Shown here piece by piece: positions 1 through 10,541 of a DNA stretch of 64,000 bases. Position 1 is the stretch's first letter. Every line of letters begins with the position of its first letter. The position numbers and the translations under genes were made by a program. The stretch spans positions 1,117,501 to 1,181,500 of the forward strand of contig NC_090163.1 in assembly GCF_017916325.1 (NCBI RefSeq), in the 5' to 3' direction. Source of the DNA: Leishmania martiniquensis (Eukaryota; Euglenozoa; Kinetoplastea; Trypanosomatida; Trypanosomatidae). The notes beneath the pieces were generated by a model. It had not been told where the DNA came from. It searched no databases and saw nothing but the letters and a program-made list of their open reading frames with translations.

Positions 1-3000
1 GACGGAGGTCTCGAAGATGCGGCAGCCACCGATAAAAGAGGCGAGCCTGGTAAGGGAGCGCTTGCCAGAGCCGCCGACCCCGACCAGCAGCACGTTGCCG
101 CGAGGTTGGCGCAGAATGCGGATTATGCGGGCGATGTGCTCGCAGTGATCCTTGAAGAAGACGAGGCCTAACTGGGACGCTTGGACGGTTGCCGCGCCGC
201 CGCTCGCGTCGTCCAGCCTGACAGTCGCTTCGGTTGCGTTGTAGTCGTCCTGGTACTCCTCGAGCACCTGCGCCAATCGCTGCGCCTCCGGAACTTCCTC
301 GTACACTTTCTCAGCTGACCCGAAGCGAGCGAAGTCCACCCAAAGTACTGGCGACGCAATCAAGCTCTCCGCGGCGCCAGGCAGCACGCGCGACGCCGCC
401 TCTGCGAGGATGCCGTCCATGAAGTAGTTCCGATCCTGCACTGTGGCGAGTCGGTCGTGGAAGCACCGCATCACCTCGTGCATCCACAGCCGCACAAAGG
501 TCGCGGCGTCGCGGCAGACGCGAGGGATCACCTGCGTCATGCCCTGAAACACCTTGGAGAGGTCACGGAGATTAAACGTGTAGTGCGGCGTGGTCGGCCG
601 CGGCCTCAGGGTATCGCGGATGGCGTTGAAGATGTCGACAGTGGCCATCACGAGCGATGGCACCAAATCCTTCACCTCGCGCGCGAAGTTCTTCGCCTCG
701 GCAAAGCCACTCAGGATGGAGCCAAAGATGCGCTTCATCGAGTCGTCTGTGAGGGTTGCCACCTGAAGCAGGTGAAACAACCGAGTGAGGCGAGGCGTAA
801 TGGGGTTGCGCCCGCCCTCTGGTGGGCCACAAGCGGACACAACCGTGACGTCCTCCACTGTCTTCCACATCCCAGCCGATTTGCGGTCGTAGAAGCCGCC
901 CTGGCCCATCAGCTGCCGCAGCAGCTCGATAGGTGGCGACGCACCAAACACCTCCACCGCTGGCATGTTCAGGTCGTCAATAAAGAGCACGACGGACTTG
1001 CCTGGAGCGGCACCGAGTAAGTTCTTGCGCTTCGGCTTCAGCTTCGCCTCGATCAGCTCCTGCGTCCGTTCTGACGATGTTTGTGCGCTGAACTGAAAGG
1101 TTACGAGAGACAGCTGCAGCGCCTCCTTGCTGCGCTGGAGGCAGTCCGCCATGATGAACGTCTTCCCGACGCCGCTTTGGCCGTTGAAGAGAACGGGTTT
1201 CTTGCACTGAAGTAGCGTCTGCGCGATGGTGCTGTAGCGCACCGTATCCACCGTCGGCACAAGAATGTTGAAGTACGGCATGGTTGGGCTGTAAGTGAAC
1301 TCAGGCATCAATGACTCCCACGGCACGAAAAGCCGCGTCGAGAAGTTGATGGTGTAGTCGTACACACTGCCGTAGTTAGGGAAGCGCACAACCGACTCGA
1401 GCAGCGTGCGCGCCATTGTGTCGAAGCTCTCCATCGCGGCGTGGTCAACGTTGCCGCCGACTGACCACACAAACGAAAAAGCGAAGAGAGCGTTGCACAT
1501 CTCGTTGCGCTCGCGGAAGATCGGGTCGTCGAACGGCAGCGGCGTCGCCCCACCGACCGGGTCGGCCATCAGCTGCACCTTGTTGACCTGCACGAGTGCC
1601 GTAAACAGATCACAAAGAGACTGCACAACGTTGATGTCGCCGGCGCTCATCAGACTGGCCGACGCGGGCAGCTGCTTCAGCCAGGCAAGCCCCTTCTCTA
1701 CGTGGGCGTCGAAGAGGGAGAGGATGTAGGCGCGGCACTGCGGTTGCGCGCCGGCGGCGGCGAGCTTCGTCTCACTCCACTTGCAAGCCACCGCGTTCCA
1801 CGGCAAGTCCTCAGCGTCCACGTACACCATACCGCACCGTGATACCGTGGCCGGCGAGGCCACCGCCAAGTCCGCGACCTCGAACAGCATGTGAATGGTG
1901 TCGGGTAGCTTGATGCGCTCACCGCTGTCCAGGCACAGCAGTTTGCTGTCATCCAGCACAGAGTTCAGCGACTCGATCCAGAGCGTATCCACGGGCCCGT
2001 CGAAGACCATCCAGCGGTGATCCGGCGAAACCTCCGAGGCTCGCACGCACTCCTTCGCGATGGCGGCGAGCAAGCCGTCTTTCCATTCGTTTGTGTTCAC
2101 GTCCAACTGCCCGTACAGCTCGTCCAACAGGACAGACTTGGGATTGAGCACAAACTCGATGACAGGGCGCGCCATCCTGTTCGCGCTACCCGCCACGGCG
2201 AGATTCGTCAGCGACTCCGCGATGCACTGCCGCGCCTCCGTCTTCCCTGTGCCTGTCACGCCCACCAGCATCACCCCGTGCCGCACAATCAGCGTCTCGT
2301 AGAACTGGATGCCCTTCTTGACCCACTGCCCCGCGTCGATGAGCTTCTTCTCGGCCATGATCCGCTGCATCGCTGGCAGCAGCTCCGGGTACTCCCGCTC
2401 TGGGAAGCTCACGCCGGGGAAGAGGTCTTGCATGATGCCGCGGAAGAGAGGAATGTCCTCAGCGACGAACTTGGGCACGTTCGAGTCGTTACACGCTACG
2501 ATCAGAGTGAGGTCCTCCTCCACGTTCGGCTGCGAGCGCTTGAGGTCGCCGGCCATGACGAGAATTGACTTCAATGCACGCATACCGAAGTCGTAGTGGT
2601 CCTGCGGTGACAACTGCTCTGAGCTGAGCTTGTAGAGCTGCGTAATCTTCAGCGACAAGTTGTGGGCGTTCTTGAAGCCTTCCGAGTAGAGGATCACCTC
2701 CGCAATCATGCGGAAGTCGGGCGTCATGACCGCCACAGGGCGGAAGAGGATTTTCAGGTTATCCGGCAGCTCCGTGCGCCCGGCGTAGCCGGGGTTCATG
2801 GTGACGAAGGCGCCGTACGTCGGTCGCACCCGCACATCGGGCGTACCCTGGAACGTAAAGGTCTCCTGCGCGTTCTGCAGCGCCAGCTTGATCTCCAGAA
2901 GTTGGGAAGCGATGACGGAGAGCACCTCGATGTTGATGCGGTTGAACTCGTCGAGGCAGGCCCACGCGCCGGTTTGGATAAGACCTGAGAAGAACTTCTC

Positions 3001-6000
3001 CATCATCTTGTATGTGACGCCGTCAGAGCAGTTGTACACGATGCACTGCCGCGCCATGTTCTTTGCCAAGTCCTTCACAGTCTCCGTCTTGCCAGTGCCG
3101 GCCGGCCCAGCAGGAGAGGCGCCGAGGTGCAGCTTCAAGGCACCTGTAACGGTCATGTAGATGCGGTCCGTCAGCGGGGTGATGACGAGTCGCCCCTGCG
3201 CGCCTAGGTACTCGTAGCCATAGACGAACCGGGAATTGTTCTGCCGGATGAACACGGTACCACTGCCGTCCGTGTCCTTCTCCCAGTAGACGCGCAGCTG
3301 CTTCGTCCAGCCGAACTCTAGCGAGTCCGTCACGCCGCTGTCGCACATCTCCTCTACAAGGTCGCGGCCGTGTACGTCAATAGTAATAATGGTCGAAAGA
3401 AGAACACGCTGCACCTTGGAGAGGCTACGCGCCGTCAGCTCAGCCAGCACCTCGAGGCTGCGGCGCTGCTCGTCACGCATGCGGAGCATAAGCTCTGGGG
3501 AGTCCGTCTTGTCCAGCGCCTCCTCCACGCTACGCGTCCACAGCAGTTGCTCCACTATCAGGACGAGCTGCACGGGGTGCTCAAACATCCAATCGATGCG
3601 GTCTTGGCGCGCCTCGTAGTCTTCGAGACAGCGTTGGGCGCGGCGCCTTAGAGTTGCGAACATTTCACGTTCAAGTAAGTCCATCCAAACTTCGACCGGG
3701 CCACGTGCCTTGATGCCCTGATGGTCCAGCTCCACCTGCTCCCCCTCCATGGAGTTCATGTGGGTAATGTCATTCTGCGCCGTCAGAGTGAGGGACTTAA
3801 TGCCGTCGAACATCTTCAGCATGTGCGGCATCATCAGCTCTGGTGTCTTGGCCTTCGCCAGCAAGTCGAGTAGGTCGTCATTGCTGAGGAAGTAAAAGCG
3901 CGGAAAGGCGCGCCGCTTCTCTTCCAACTTCTTCTCTAGGCTGTTCAGAACCTTCTCCAGCTCCTTGATGTAGGTCTCGAGGTCATTCTTCAGTGTGCGA
4001 CCACTACCGGTGGTGGTGGCGGCAGTGTCAAAGGACGGCGGGTTGATGAGAAGGCTGCGGTAGGCGGTCGGCAGGTCGTGGGCCTTGCGCATCAGGTCAC
4101 GGTAGAAGCGGTCGACCTTCTCAAAGCGCTGCGCGTCCTCCTTCCACTGGCTGCGTATTTCAACGGAGGAGAAAATATTCTCGAGGTAGATCCAGTTGCG
4201 CTGAAGCTCTACCCACCGCTCCAGCGTCTCCAACATGTACTTGAGCCGGTTTTCCCACCGATCCACCTGCGACCGCAGAACGCCTTGACAGTGCTTGCTG
4301 CTGCCGATGGTCGAGATGGCGACGGCGGAATCATTCAGCAGCGCCGTCACGTCGTCGACCGAGGCGCCCACGAGTGTGAAGACGTCCTTGCTGTCTTTGT
4401 GCGCATGGAACTGGAACTCCGCCGCCGGCTTCGGGCCACCACCGTTCCAAGCCGCGTTTACCTTGTCGATTTGCCTCTGCAGTTTGTCCTCCTCGGTGGC
4501 CGACGCGCTCACAGCGAGGACCTCGTCTCGGTACTGGAGGATACGGTGCTGCAGCAGCATCCCAATTGTGAACTGGTTGGCCCACTCGCTGAGCGTCTTC
4601 GAGGCGGCGCCGCTAGCGTCCGAGACGGGCCCGACAATCAGGGAAATCTTTGTGTGATGTTCCGACTTGAGGGAAGGATTTGTCAGCGCCTGGAGGATCG
4701 GCAGCAGTTGGCGCCACTCCTCCACGCTGCTCTTTAGCCGCGGCACCGCCGCGTTGCTCGCCAGCTTCGAGGACACTTGCTTGACGAGTGCCGAGTACTT
4801 TTGCACCGTCTCCTGCGCCGCTGGCACGTCGAGCTGCTCGAACGGCAGCGCGGCGGTCTCTTCGGTGAACGCGTTCCACTCTCCAACGCCGCTCCACAGC
4901 TTCGCTTTGACGCTTACGTCATGCAGCATCTCTGCCATGACCTCCACCACAGTTTCCTCGGCACCGATCTCAATCTGAAACTCGCGCAGCTTCTTCTCTC
5001 GCGCAGCGATGCCCTCTGCCTCCTCCAGGAGCGCCTTCACATATGTGTTTGCTTCCGCAACATCCGCCTCGCCCGACATGACGATGGGTTGTCCTGCACG
5101 GTCGTACACGGACTCGATGCGGCGGCGCAGCTGGTCCATCTCTTCTTCGATGCTGCGGCTAAAAAAGCGCTGCTGTGCCTCCTTGCTGTCCTCGATCGTT
5201 TGTAGCAGCGTGCGCAGCTTGTCAAACTGCGGCCGGGTTCCGCTGCGGTACGTTTCGTCGTCCTCCTCACTCACGTCGATCTTTTCCTCTAGCAGAAGGT
5301 TGAACAGCTCGCGTACCACGTCGTAGGAGGCGGCGATGTCGTCGAAGGTATTTTCCAGCGCGTTGCAGTAGTCGAGGAACTCAACGTACTGCTCGATCGT
5401 CTTCGGCGCCGCGGAGAGGTACGTCGTGCGCTCCTGCAGCTCTCTGAGCAGCGCTTCATTGCGCCGGCGCGCGATGACCGGGAGGGCCTTGTGAAACATG
5501 CTCAGACATGTGACTGGGCTTGGCGTGAAGAAGTCGCGCAGGCCCTCTGACCACATCCGCATCATCCCAACATCCGCGTAATTGGGAATGTTCGATGAAA
5601 TGGACTCGGACTGAGCCTTGTAGGTGGCGAGCTGCTCGCGGAAGTACTGCAGCGACTCGTTGCTCTCCAGCAGCGCCTCCTCCCGCAGCTGGCTATTGCT
5701 AATGTACATCTCCTTGAACACCTCGAAGGTGTGGGCGTAGCGGTGCATCTTTGCGAAGGAGCTGGCGAGGGAGGTCTGAATGGCGTCCATGTCCTCCTTG
5801 TAGCCCTCCTCGGCCATCACCATCTCCGCCACATCCGGTCCTGCGCCAACCATGTCGTTTCCTAGCTCGTCTTGCGCATTGCTGGTGTATATGAGGAGCG
5901 TGTTGAGCGACGTCAGCCGCGGAATGACTCCGACGGCGCGCACGTAGTCATAGAGCGCGTCCTCGACGGCCTCGCGAATCTGCGCCGCCGACGGCACGAG

Positions 6001-7584
6001 CTCGATCGCCTGCTGGTCGGTATTATACACCAACTCGACGTTCCATAGCGGGCCGGTAAAGATGACGGTTTGGGCAGCCGCAACCGGTCCGCCACCGCGG
6101 CGAGGCTTCTCCGTCGCCGGAGTCGACGCGCTCACGGGAACCGTGTTCGACATCTCCAGGTCGCGCCGCACATGCGACACAGCCTTGGCGGCCAGCCCTG
6201 TCAGACACTCCACAACAAGGTAGTCGCACAGCTTGATGAAGGCGGTGAGGCGCCTGCATATCGTCTTGCGCTGCGTAAGCTCGATGTACGATGGCTTCTC
6301 TTGCGTTCCCAGTTCCCGCACGTCGAGCACCTTGCGCTTCTGCTGATCGGTGTCCTCGTAGAGCAGCTTCTGCCGCTCCCGCTCGATCTGCCATGTGAAC
6401 ATAGTTGTTTTACACGCCTGCTCAACGTGATCTCGAATGCACTTCATCATGCTCTCTAGCCGGCGTCGCTCCTCTTGCAAGTGCGTCTGCAGCGCCGTCG
6501 TGTACGCGTCGAGCGTGACTGTCTCGGTGCTGGACTGGTAAAGGTCTTCGGAGGCAGCGGTCTCTAGGCAGATGTTGCGCACTGCCTGCAAAGCACCCGA
6601 CAGGTTTGGGTGGGCAGCAAAGAGATGCGCAGAGAGGAACTGCCTGGTGTTTGCTGTCGCGCTGCGACGCACAAGGCTGCGCCACAGCAAGAAGTTGCGC
6701 CAGCGCTTGTACTCGCGAAACACAAACAGTTCACGGATGGCGTGAAAGATGCGACACTCTCGCTCCCATTTGGGCAGTTCAATGAACTCGGCGCCACCCT
6801 CGGTGAAGTGGGTCACGCCGGCGGCAGAGACAGTATAGTAGTTGCGGCCCTGAGACTCGGTGCGGGCCATCGGCTGCAGGTCGTATGGGTTCAGCGGGTC
6901 GCGAATACCGCGGGGGCGCATCATCAAGTACACAAACTCATTTGGCGAGTTCGAGGTAGGCTTGTGGAAGCGCGGGATGGTGGCCAGCGCTCGCATGGCC
7001 GCTACCTCCGCCGCACTCGTGGCGTGTCGGATGCCAGACAAGGCGGCCGCCGCGACAGCGGTGTTGCCGTCAACGGCGCTCGCCTTCTGAGACGTCAGTG
7101 GGGCCAGCTTCGCCGGTGGTGCGGCCGCCGCTGCCCCGTGGGGAAGCATTGAAGAGACGGCCGTGGACCTCGCGGAAGCGGCAAACACTTCCTTGAGTGC
7201 TGCGTCTGTGTAGCTTGGTGGGTTGAACACCTGCAGTGAGTTCACCATGCGCGTTTCCCCACGGTGGCGGGCGGACCCTGCCGCCTCCGCCTTGACTGCC
7301 ACCGCTGCCGTCGGCTCAGCGGGCGGGGGAGGAGCTACGTTGGCACCAGGTGGTTGACACTGCGTCAGGCGATTCGGCACCCCAACCTGTGCGCCGCTGC
7401 TGATGCCGTCGCTGTAGAGGCGCGCCGAGAGCGGGTTCACTGTGCCGCAGGCATCCGCCACATCCTTTGAGATGTGGGCCGGGTTGCGCTGCGTGGCCTC
7501 CAACTTTATTCGCTTTGAGACAGGCATCGCGGATGAAGTCAGCGGTACGACAGATGCCGACGACCGCTTCGTCTGCGAGTACAT
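1..7584 (-). CDS. Axonemal (inner-arm type) dynein heavy chain, N-terminal 2528 residues, cut by window edge
   Basis: This is the motor subunit of an axonemal dynein, which drives flagellar beating by ATP-dependent sliding along microtubules. The frame is open from the ATG at 7584 to base 1; upstream of that ATG there is no other in-frame ATG before a stop at 7660-7662. A Pro/Ala-rich head of about 200 residues is followed by the stem and linker. Walker A loops are visible for AAA1 (GPAGTGKTE, Lys about 1499), AAA2 (GVTGTGKTE, Lys about 1781), AAA3 (GQSGVGKT, Lys about 2141) and AAA4 (GVGGSGKRSL, Lys about 2508). AAA1 also carries CLDEFNRI. Having AAA1 near residue 1500 means a short tail, as in single-headed inner-arm dyneins (DNAH1/3/6/7/12 group). 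AAA4 has Arg where the family usually has Gln after GSGK. The stalk, AAA5, AAA6 and C-terminal domain lie outside the window. The family is certain; the subtype is inferred from tail length. Confidence 0.95.
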   Translation of the reverse strand, partial: MYSQTKRSSASVVPLTSSAMPVSKRIKLEATQRNPAHISKDVADACGTVNPLSARLYSDGISSGAQVGVPNRLTQCQPPGANVAPPPPAEPTAAVAVKAEAAGSARHRGETRMVNSLQVFNPPSYTDAALKEVFAASARSTAVSSMLPHGAAAAAPPAKLAPLTSQKASAVDGNTAVAAAALSGIRHATSAAEVAAMRALATIPRFHKPTSNSPNEFVYLMMRPRGIRDPLNPYDLQPMARTESQGRNYYTVSAAGVTHFTEGGAEFIELPKWERECRIFHAIRELFVFREYKRWRNFLLWRSLVRRSATANTRQFLSAHLFAAHPNLSGALQAVRNICLETAASEDLYQSSTETVTLDAYTTALQTHLQEERRRLESMMKCIRDHVEQACKTTMFTWQIERERQKLLYEDTDQQKRKVLDVRELGTQEKPSYIELTQRKTICRRLTAFIKLCDYLVVECLTGLAAKAVSHVRRDLEMSNTVPVSASTPATEKPRRGGGPVAAAQTVIFTGPLWNVELVYNTDQQAIELVPSAAQIREAVEDALYDYVRAVGVIPRLTSLNTLLIYTSNAQDELGNDMVGAGPDVAEMVMAEEGYKEDMDAIQTSLASSFAKMHRYAHTFEVFKEMYISNSQLREEALLESNESLQYFREQLATYKAQSESISSNIPNYADVGMMRMWSEGLRDFFTPSPVTCLSMFHKALPVIARRRNEALLRELQERTTYLSAAPKTIEQYVEFLDYCNALENTFDDIAASYDVVRELFNLLLEEKIDVSEEDDETYRSGTRPQFDKLRTLLQTIEDSKEAQQRFFSRSIEEEMDQLRRRIESVYDRAGQPIVMSGEADVAEANTYVKALLEEAEGIAAREKKLREFQIEIGAEETVVEVMAEMLHDVSVKAKLWSGVGEWNAFTEETAALPFEQLDVPAAQETVQKYSALVKQVSSKLASNAAVPRLKSSVEEWRQLLPILQALTNPSLKSEHHTKISLIVGPVSDASGAASKTLSEWANQFTIGMLLQHRILQYRDEVLAVSASATEEDKLQRQIDKVNAAWNGGGPKPAAEFQFHAHKDSKDVFTLVGASVDDVTALLNDSAVAISTIGSSKHCQGVLRSQVDRWENRLKYMLETLERWVELQRNWIYLENIFSSVEIRSQWKEDAQRFEKVDRFYRDLMRKAHDLPTAYRSLLINPPSFDTAATTTGSGRTLKNDLETYIKELEKVLNSLEKKLEEKRRAFPRFYFLSNDDLLDLLAKAKTPELMMPHMLKMFDGIKSLTLTAQNDITHMNSMEGEQVELDHQGIKARGPVEVWMDLLEREMFATLRRRAQRCLEDYEARQDRIDWMFEHPVQLVLIVEQLLWTRSVEEALDKTDSPELMLRMRDEQRRSLEVLAELTARSLSKVQRVLLSTIITIDVHGRDLVEEMCDSGVTDSLEFGWTKQLRVYWEKDTDGSGTVFIRQNNSRFVYGYEYLGAQGRLVITPLTDRIYMTVTGALKLHLGASPAGPAGTGKTETVKDLAKNMARQCIVYNCSDGVTYKMMEKFFSGLIQTGAWACLDEFNRINIEVLSVIASQLLEIKLALQNAQETFTFQGTPDVRVRPTYGAFVTMNPGYAGRTELPDNLKILFRPVAVMTPDFRMIAEVILYSEGFKNAHNLSLKITQLYKLSSEQLSPQDHYDFGMRALKSILVMAGDLKRSQPNVEEDLTLIVACNDSNVPKFVAEDIPLFRGIMQDLFPGVSFPEREYPELLPAMQRIMAEKKLIDAGQWVKKGIQFYETLIVRHGVMLVGVTGTGKTEARQCIAESLTNLAVAGSANRMARPVIEFVLNPKSVLLDELYGQLDVNTNEWKDGLLAAIAKECVRASEVSPDHRWMVFDGPVDTLWIESLNSVLDDSKLLCLDSGERIKLPDTIHMLFEVADLAVASPATVSRCGMVYVDAEDLPWNAVACKWSETKLAAAGAQPQCRAYILSLFDAHVEKGLAWLKQLPASASLMSAGDINVVQSLCDLFTALVQVNKVQLMADPVGGATPLPFDDPIFRERNEMCNALFAFSFVWSVGGNVDHAAMESFDTMARTLLESVVRFPNYGSVYDYTINFSTRLFVPWESLMPEFTYSPTMPYFNILVPTVDTVRYSTIAQTLLQCKKPVLFNGQSGVGKTFIMADCLQRSKEALQLSLVTFQFSAQTSSERTQELIEAKLKPKRKNLLGAAPGKSVVLFIDDLNMPAVEVFGASPPIELLRQLMGQGGFYDRKSAGMWKTVEDVTVVSACGPPEGGRNPITPRLTRLFHLLQVATLTDDSMKRIFGSILSGFAEAKNFAREVKDLVPSLVMATVDIFNAIRDTLRPRPTTPHYTFNLRDLSKVFQGMTQVIPRVCRDAATFVRLWMHEVMRCFHDRLATVQDRNYFMDGILAEAASRVLPGAAESLIASPVLWVDFARFGSAEKVYEEVPEAQRLAQVLEEYQDDYNATEATVRLDDASGGAATVQASQLGLVFFKDHCEHIARIIRILRQPRGNVLLVGVGGSGKRSLTRLASFIGGCRIFETSV

Positions 7585-9395
7585 GGCCGACACGAAACAC
7601 CTCTGAGTAGCGCCAGCCCCTGCAAGTCGCCGAGGTGAGGAGGCCTCACCCCGGGGAGCTCAGTGTGGACGGAAGAATGGCTCCAAGAAAGTAAGGATCG
7701 AGGGCCACAGTGGATGCGCACTCAGGGCCTCCTCAAGCCAATGGGTGAGCGCTGTTTGCAAACCTTGATGATGAAGGCAAGGTGAATGCGTGCGTGTATT
7801 TGTTTTTTTTCTGATGTGCGTGTGGCAGGGGAGGAGTGGCGGCGCGCGCTCGAAACCCGGAGGAGGAAAAGAGCACGACACACCACTGCCAACGGGCAGT
7901 ACGCAGAGAAGGGCGCAAGAGGGAAAAAGAATGATGAGGTTCTCGTCTTCAGCGCGCGTACAGCCAGGCGAGGATACACCGGAGACGTGCGCGATTCTAT
8001 CGCTACCAGGGAGAGGTGGAAGCTGCCGTACGCCCGTTGATCGAGAGAACCTGAGGACTCCCAACGACACGAGCGCGTGCGCTGGCACAAGTCAGACAGA
8101 AAACACGACGATGAGAGGCGCGTAAGAGCAATGGCAGAGACGCACTCTGCTGCTCCTCCTTACCTTTTTTGCAATCGACTTCCTCGCTCACCCCCTCGTG
8201 TGACTGTGTAGTCTAATTCGCCCTGTGTGTGTGTGTGTGTGCCTGCGGAAGGGGAGCTCTTGGCGTCGTGCGCTTCCCCACTCCGTGAGATGGCAAAGGT
8301 GTAGGTGAGTGCTGCTTCGTCTTCTTGACGCCCCTATTGGACCAATATGAGAAGGCAGCGAGTGAGTTGGGCGTCTGCGTCGCCGCGGCGCTGAAAATCC
8401 TGCACCACTTCAGAGAGGCACGACAAGAGAAAACACGAGAGAGGCATTGGAAGAGGTGACACGTGTCGGCGTAGCGAGAAGCCACTCGTACGGCGCTGTG
8501 AAGCACATGGCATCGACAGGAAGCGCAACACACCGTCATATCCCCGACGCCCCGCGCGTTCAGTTGCATCATACAGCTGCAGATAGGAGGAAGGAATCAG
8601 GGAAGAGCCGGCACGGGAGTCACACCTGCCCCACAGTGCGACTTGCTAACTTCAATTTGCAGCCATGCCATGGGCATGCGCCGTCGATGATGTTCACTTC
8701 AAAGCTCCAGAGACGCATACAGAGTTCCTCCATGGCCCTGCAACCCCTTATCCAACCGAGGTGCGGCAAAGCCCACGCTCTCTTTGTGGGAGTGAAGAGG
8801 GGAGGGGAGGAGAGGGGGAAAGAGGAACACGCAGACGTCGAAGCGAACGCACGGAGGCAACATGGAAGAGGTAAGCATGCACATACACAACCGAGAGGAG
8901 AGGGAGACAAAGCAGTGATGGACGAGGGGGGCGGCCCGCAGACAAAAGCGGCACAACAGAAAAATGGAATCACTGAAGGTGAGAGGAAGGGAGAGGGGGA
9001 GAGAGAGAGCACGGACGGCACGCTACCCATACACACACTACTACAAATTGTGAGCGCTGACAGCCCCACTCGAGCTTCTGTCTCGCTTTCTCACTCCATG
9101 GCAGCTGCTCTTCGTATCGTACGTTCGGTATCAGCACATCGATACACACACACATATACATGCAAGCACCAATCGCATTGGGGGCGAAGGGGAGGCGCTT
9201 CGGGGAGCGAGCAAGCGCTGTGGAAAGAAAAAAGCCCAGGAGAATGATGGCTGGCGTCGCCTGAGCCGCCACTATAGTACATCGATTCGACAAGCACGTG
9301 CGTCTTCCTACGCGCGTGGCGCAGGTGTGTCGTCCTTACCGCTTTGCTTTCTTGTGGTGTCCCCTTCTGCATTTGTGACAGCCGCCCGCAACACC
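7585..9395. other. Intergenic region between dynein and the next gene
   Basis: I see no convincing gene in this 1.8 kb. It holds GT/CA microsatellites (for example 8224-8240 and 9144-9160), G/A-rich plus-strand stretches that are polypyrimidine on the coding strand (8800-9010), and short chance reading frames on both strands. The pyrimidine tracts are expected to direct trans-splicing of the dynein mRNA and polyadenylation of the upstream gene. Confidence 0.6.
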
Positions 9396-10541
9396 TTACC
9401 GGGTCTCAGCTGCTGGCGAATCGGCAGCGCCAGACGATGCCGGGGCGGTGATGGCGACACCAGAAGAGACGCTGCCTTCCGTCCCGGCAACGGAGAAGAA
9501 CGTTGCCGCTAGCAAGGCGAAGGCCTCCTCTACCTCCTCCGCGATGCGCATGCGTTGCGTTTCTTCCTCCAGAACGACAATGAAGGCCTCGAACTGCGTG
9601 GCGTAGACGATGGCGTCCTGCATAAATGTGGGAATTTTTTTGTATGTGCGCCTCAGCAGTCCTGTAGCGGTGTCGCGTCGCAGGAACCCGCCGCTGATGC
9701 AGTGCGCCTCAACGACGCACGCGAGCAGAAGCCGCCGGAATGTGATGTCCTCCTCACTCTCCGTTTCCCCTCGAATAGCGCACACGTGCTTCCACAGGGG
9801 CACTGCGTCGCGGCTTTCCAGTACAGACAACTTAGCCTGCTGCGCCGCGTAGGACTCCGCAGCCATGAGGCGTAGCTGTGCGACGTGCGGCAACGCATCC
9901 GGGCACATCCCCAGTGCTCGCAAAAGCAGTCGCTGCTGCGCCACCCACAACTCCTCACGCAACTCGGCGAGGAAAGACATCGTGGCGCGGCTGTACTCGT
10001 CTTCGAAGCTGCGCCGAGCCTGCGCCTCGAGCCATATGAGGTTGTCGGTAGGTCCGAATATCTGTTCGTAGTAGGACCGTGCCACCTGCATGAAGGACGC
10101 CGCCTCTAGCTCCAGTAGGTCGGCGTACTCGGCCGCCTCCTGCGTGACTAGAAGTGCAACTACGTCTGCGGCACTGGGCTTCGACGCCACGCGTGTCGCG
10201 CGCAGTCTCCTCTGCCCAAGAAGGCAGAGCTCCTGATTTAGGGATTGGGTACCCATCCGTCGTGGGCCATCCAAGGACATCTCTCCGGCACTGGCGGCGC
10301 TCGTGTAAAAAGACAAGTCGCGGAAGGCCCCTGAGCAGAATTCCTCTAGCCCCGACGGAGGCAGCCGACTGACGCGGGCGGTGAAGCGGCAATGAGACGC
10401 CTTGTATAGCTGCCGCGCTTCTGTGTACTGCTGCGTGTACACTTGCTCGACGAGCGAGGCCAGACTGCCCGCCGTGGAGACGCTCTCAACCTCGCGCTGT
10501 GGCGCCTGGTCAAGGAGTGTGGAGTTGAGAGCGAGGGACAT
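9396..10541 (-). CDS. Conserved-looking helical protein of unknown function, 381 aa
   Basis: I do not recognise this gene. The frame stays open upstream to 10814, but the extension reads through a GT microsatellite (10551-10571), typical of a 5' UTR, so the start was placed at the ATG at 10541 (MSLALNSTLLD). The protein is rich in Glu, Leu, Ala and Arg and appears largely alpha-helical, with long amphipathic stretches around residues 120-230 and 300-350. The C-terminal 40 residues are Ala/Ser-rich and probably disordered. There is no signal peptide, membrane segment or obvious catalytic motif. It lies between COG8 and dynein in the same transcription unit, which says nothing about function in trypanosomatids because neighbouring genes there are usually unrelated. 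That it is a real gene is likely; its function is open. Confidence 0.7.
   Translation of the reverse strand: MSLALNSTLLDQAPQREVESVSTAGSLASLVEQVYTQQYTEARQLYKASHCRFTARVSRLPPSGLEEFCSGAFRDLSFYTSAASAGEMSLDGPRRMGTQSLNQELCLLGQRRLRATRVASKPSAADVVALLVTQEAAEYADLLELEAASFMQVARSYYEQIFGPTDNLIWLEAQARRSFEDEYSRATMSFLAELREELWVAQQRLLLRALGMCPDALPHVAQLRLMAAESYAAQQAKLSVLESRDAVPLWKHVCAIRGETESEEDITFRRLLLACVVEAHCISGGFLRRDTATGLLRRTYKKIPTFMQDAIVYATQFEAFIVVLEEETQRMRIAEEVEEAFALLAATFFSVAGTEGSVSSGVAITAPASSGAADSPAAETR

Noticed and set aside
8447..9247. Plus-strand frame of 266 codons upstream of dynein
   Set aside because: Low-complexity Arg/Gly/Glu/His composition from purine-rich and CA-rich DNA, on the wrong strand, with no recognisable motif.
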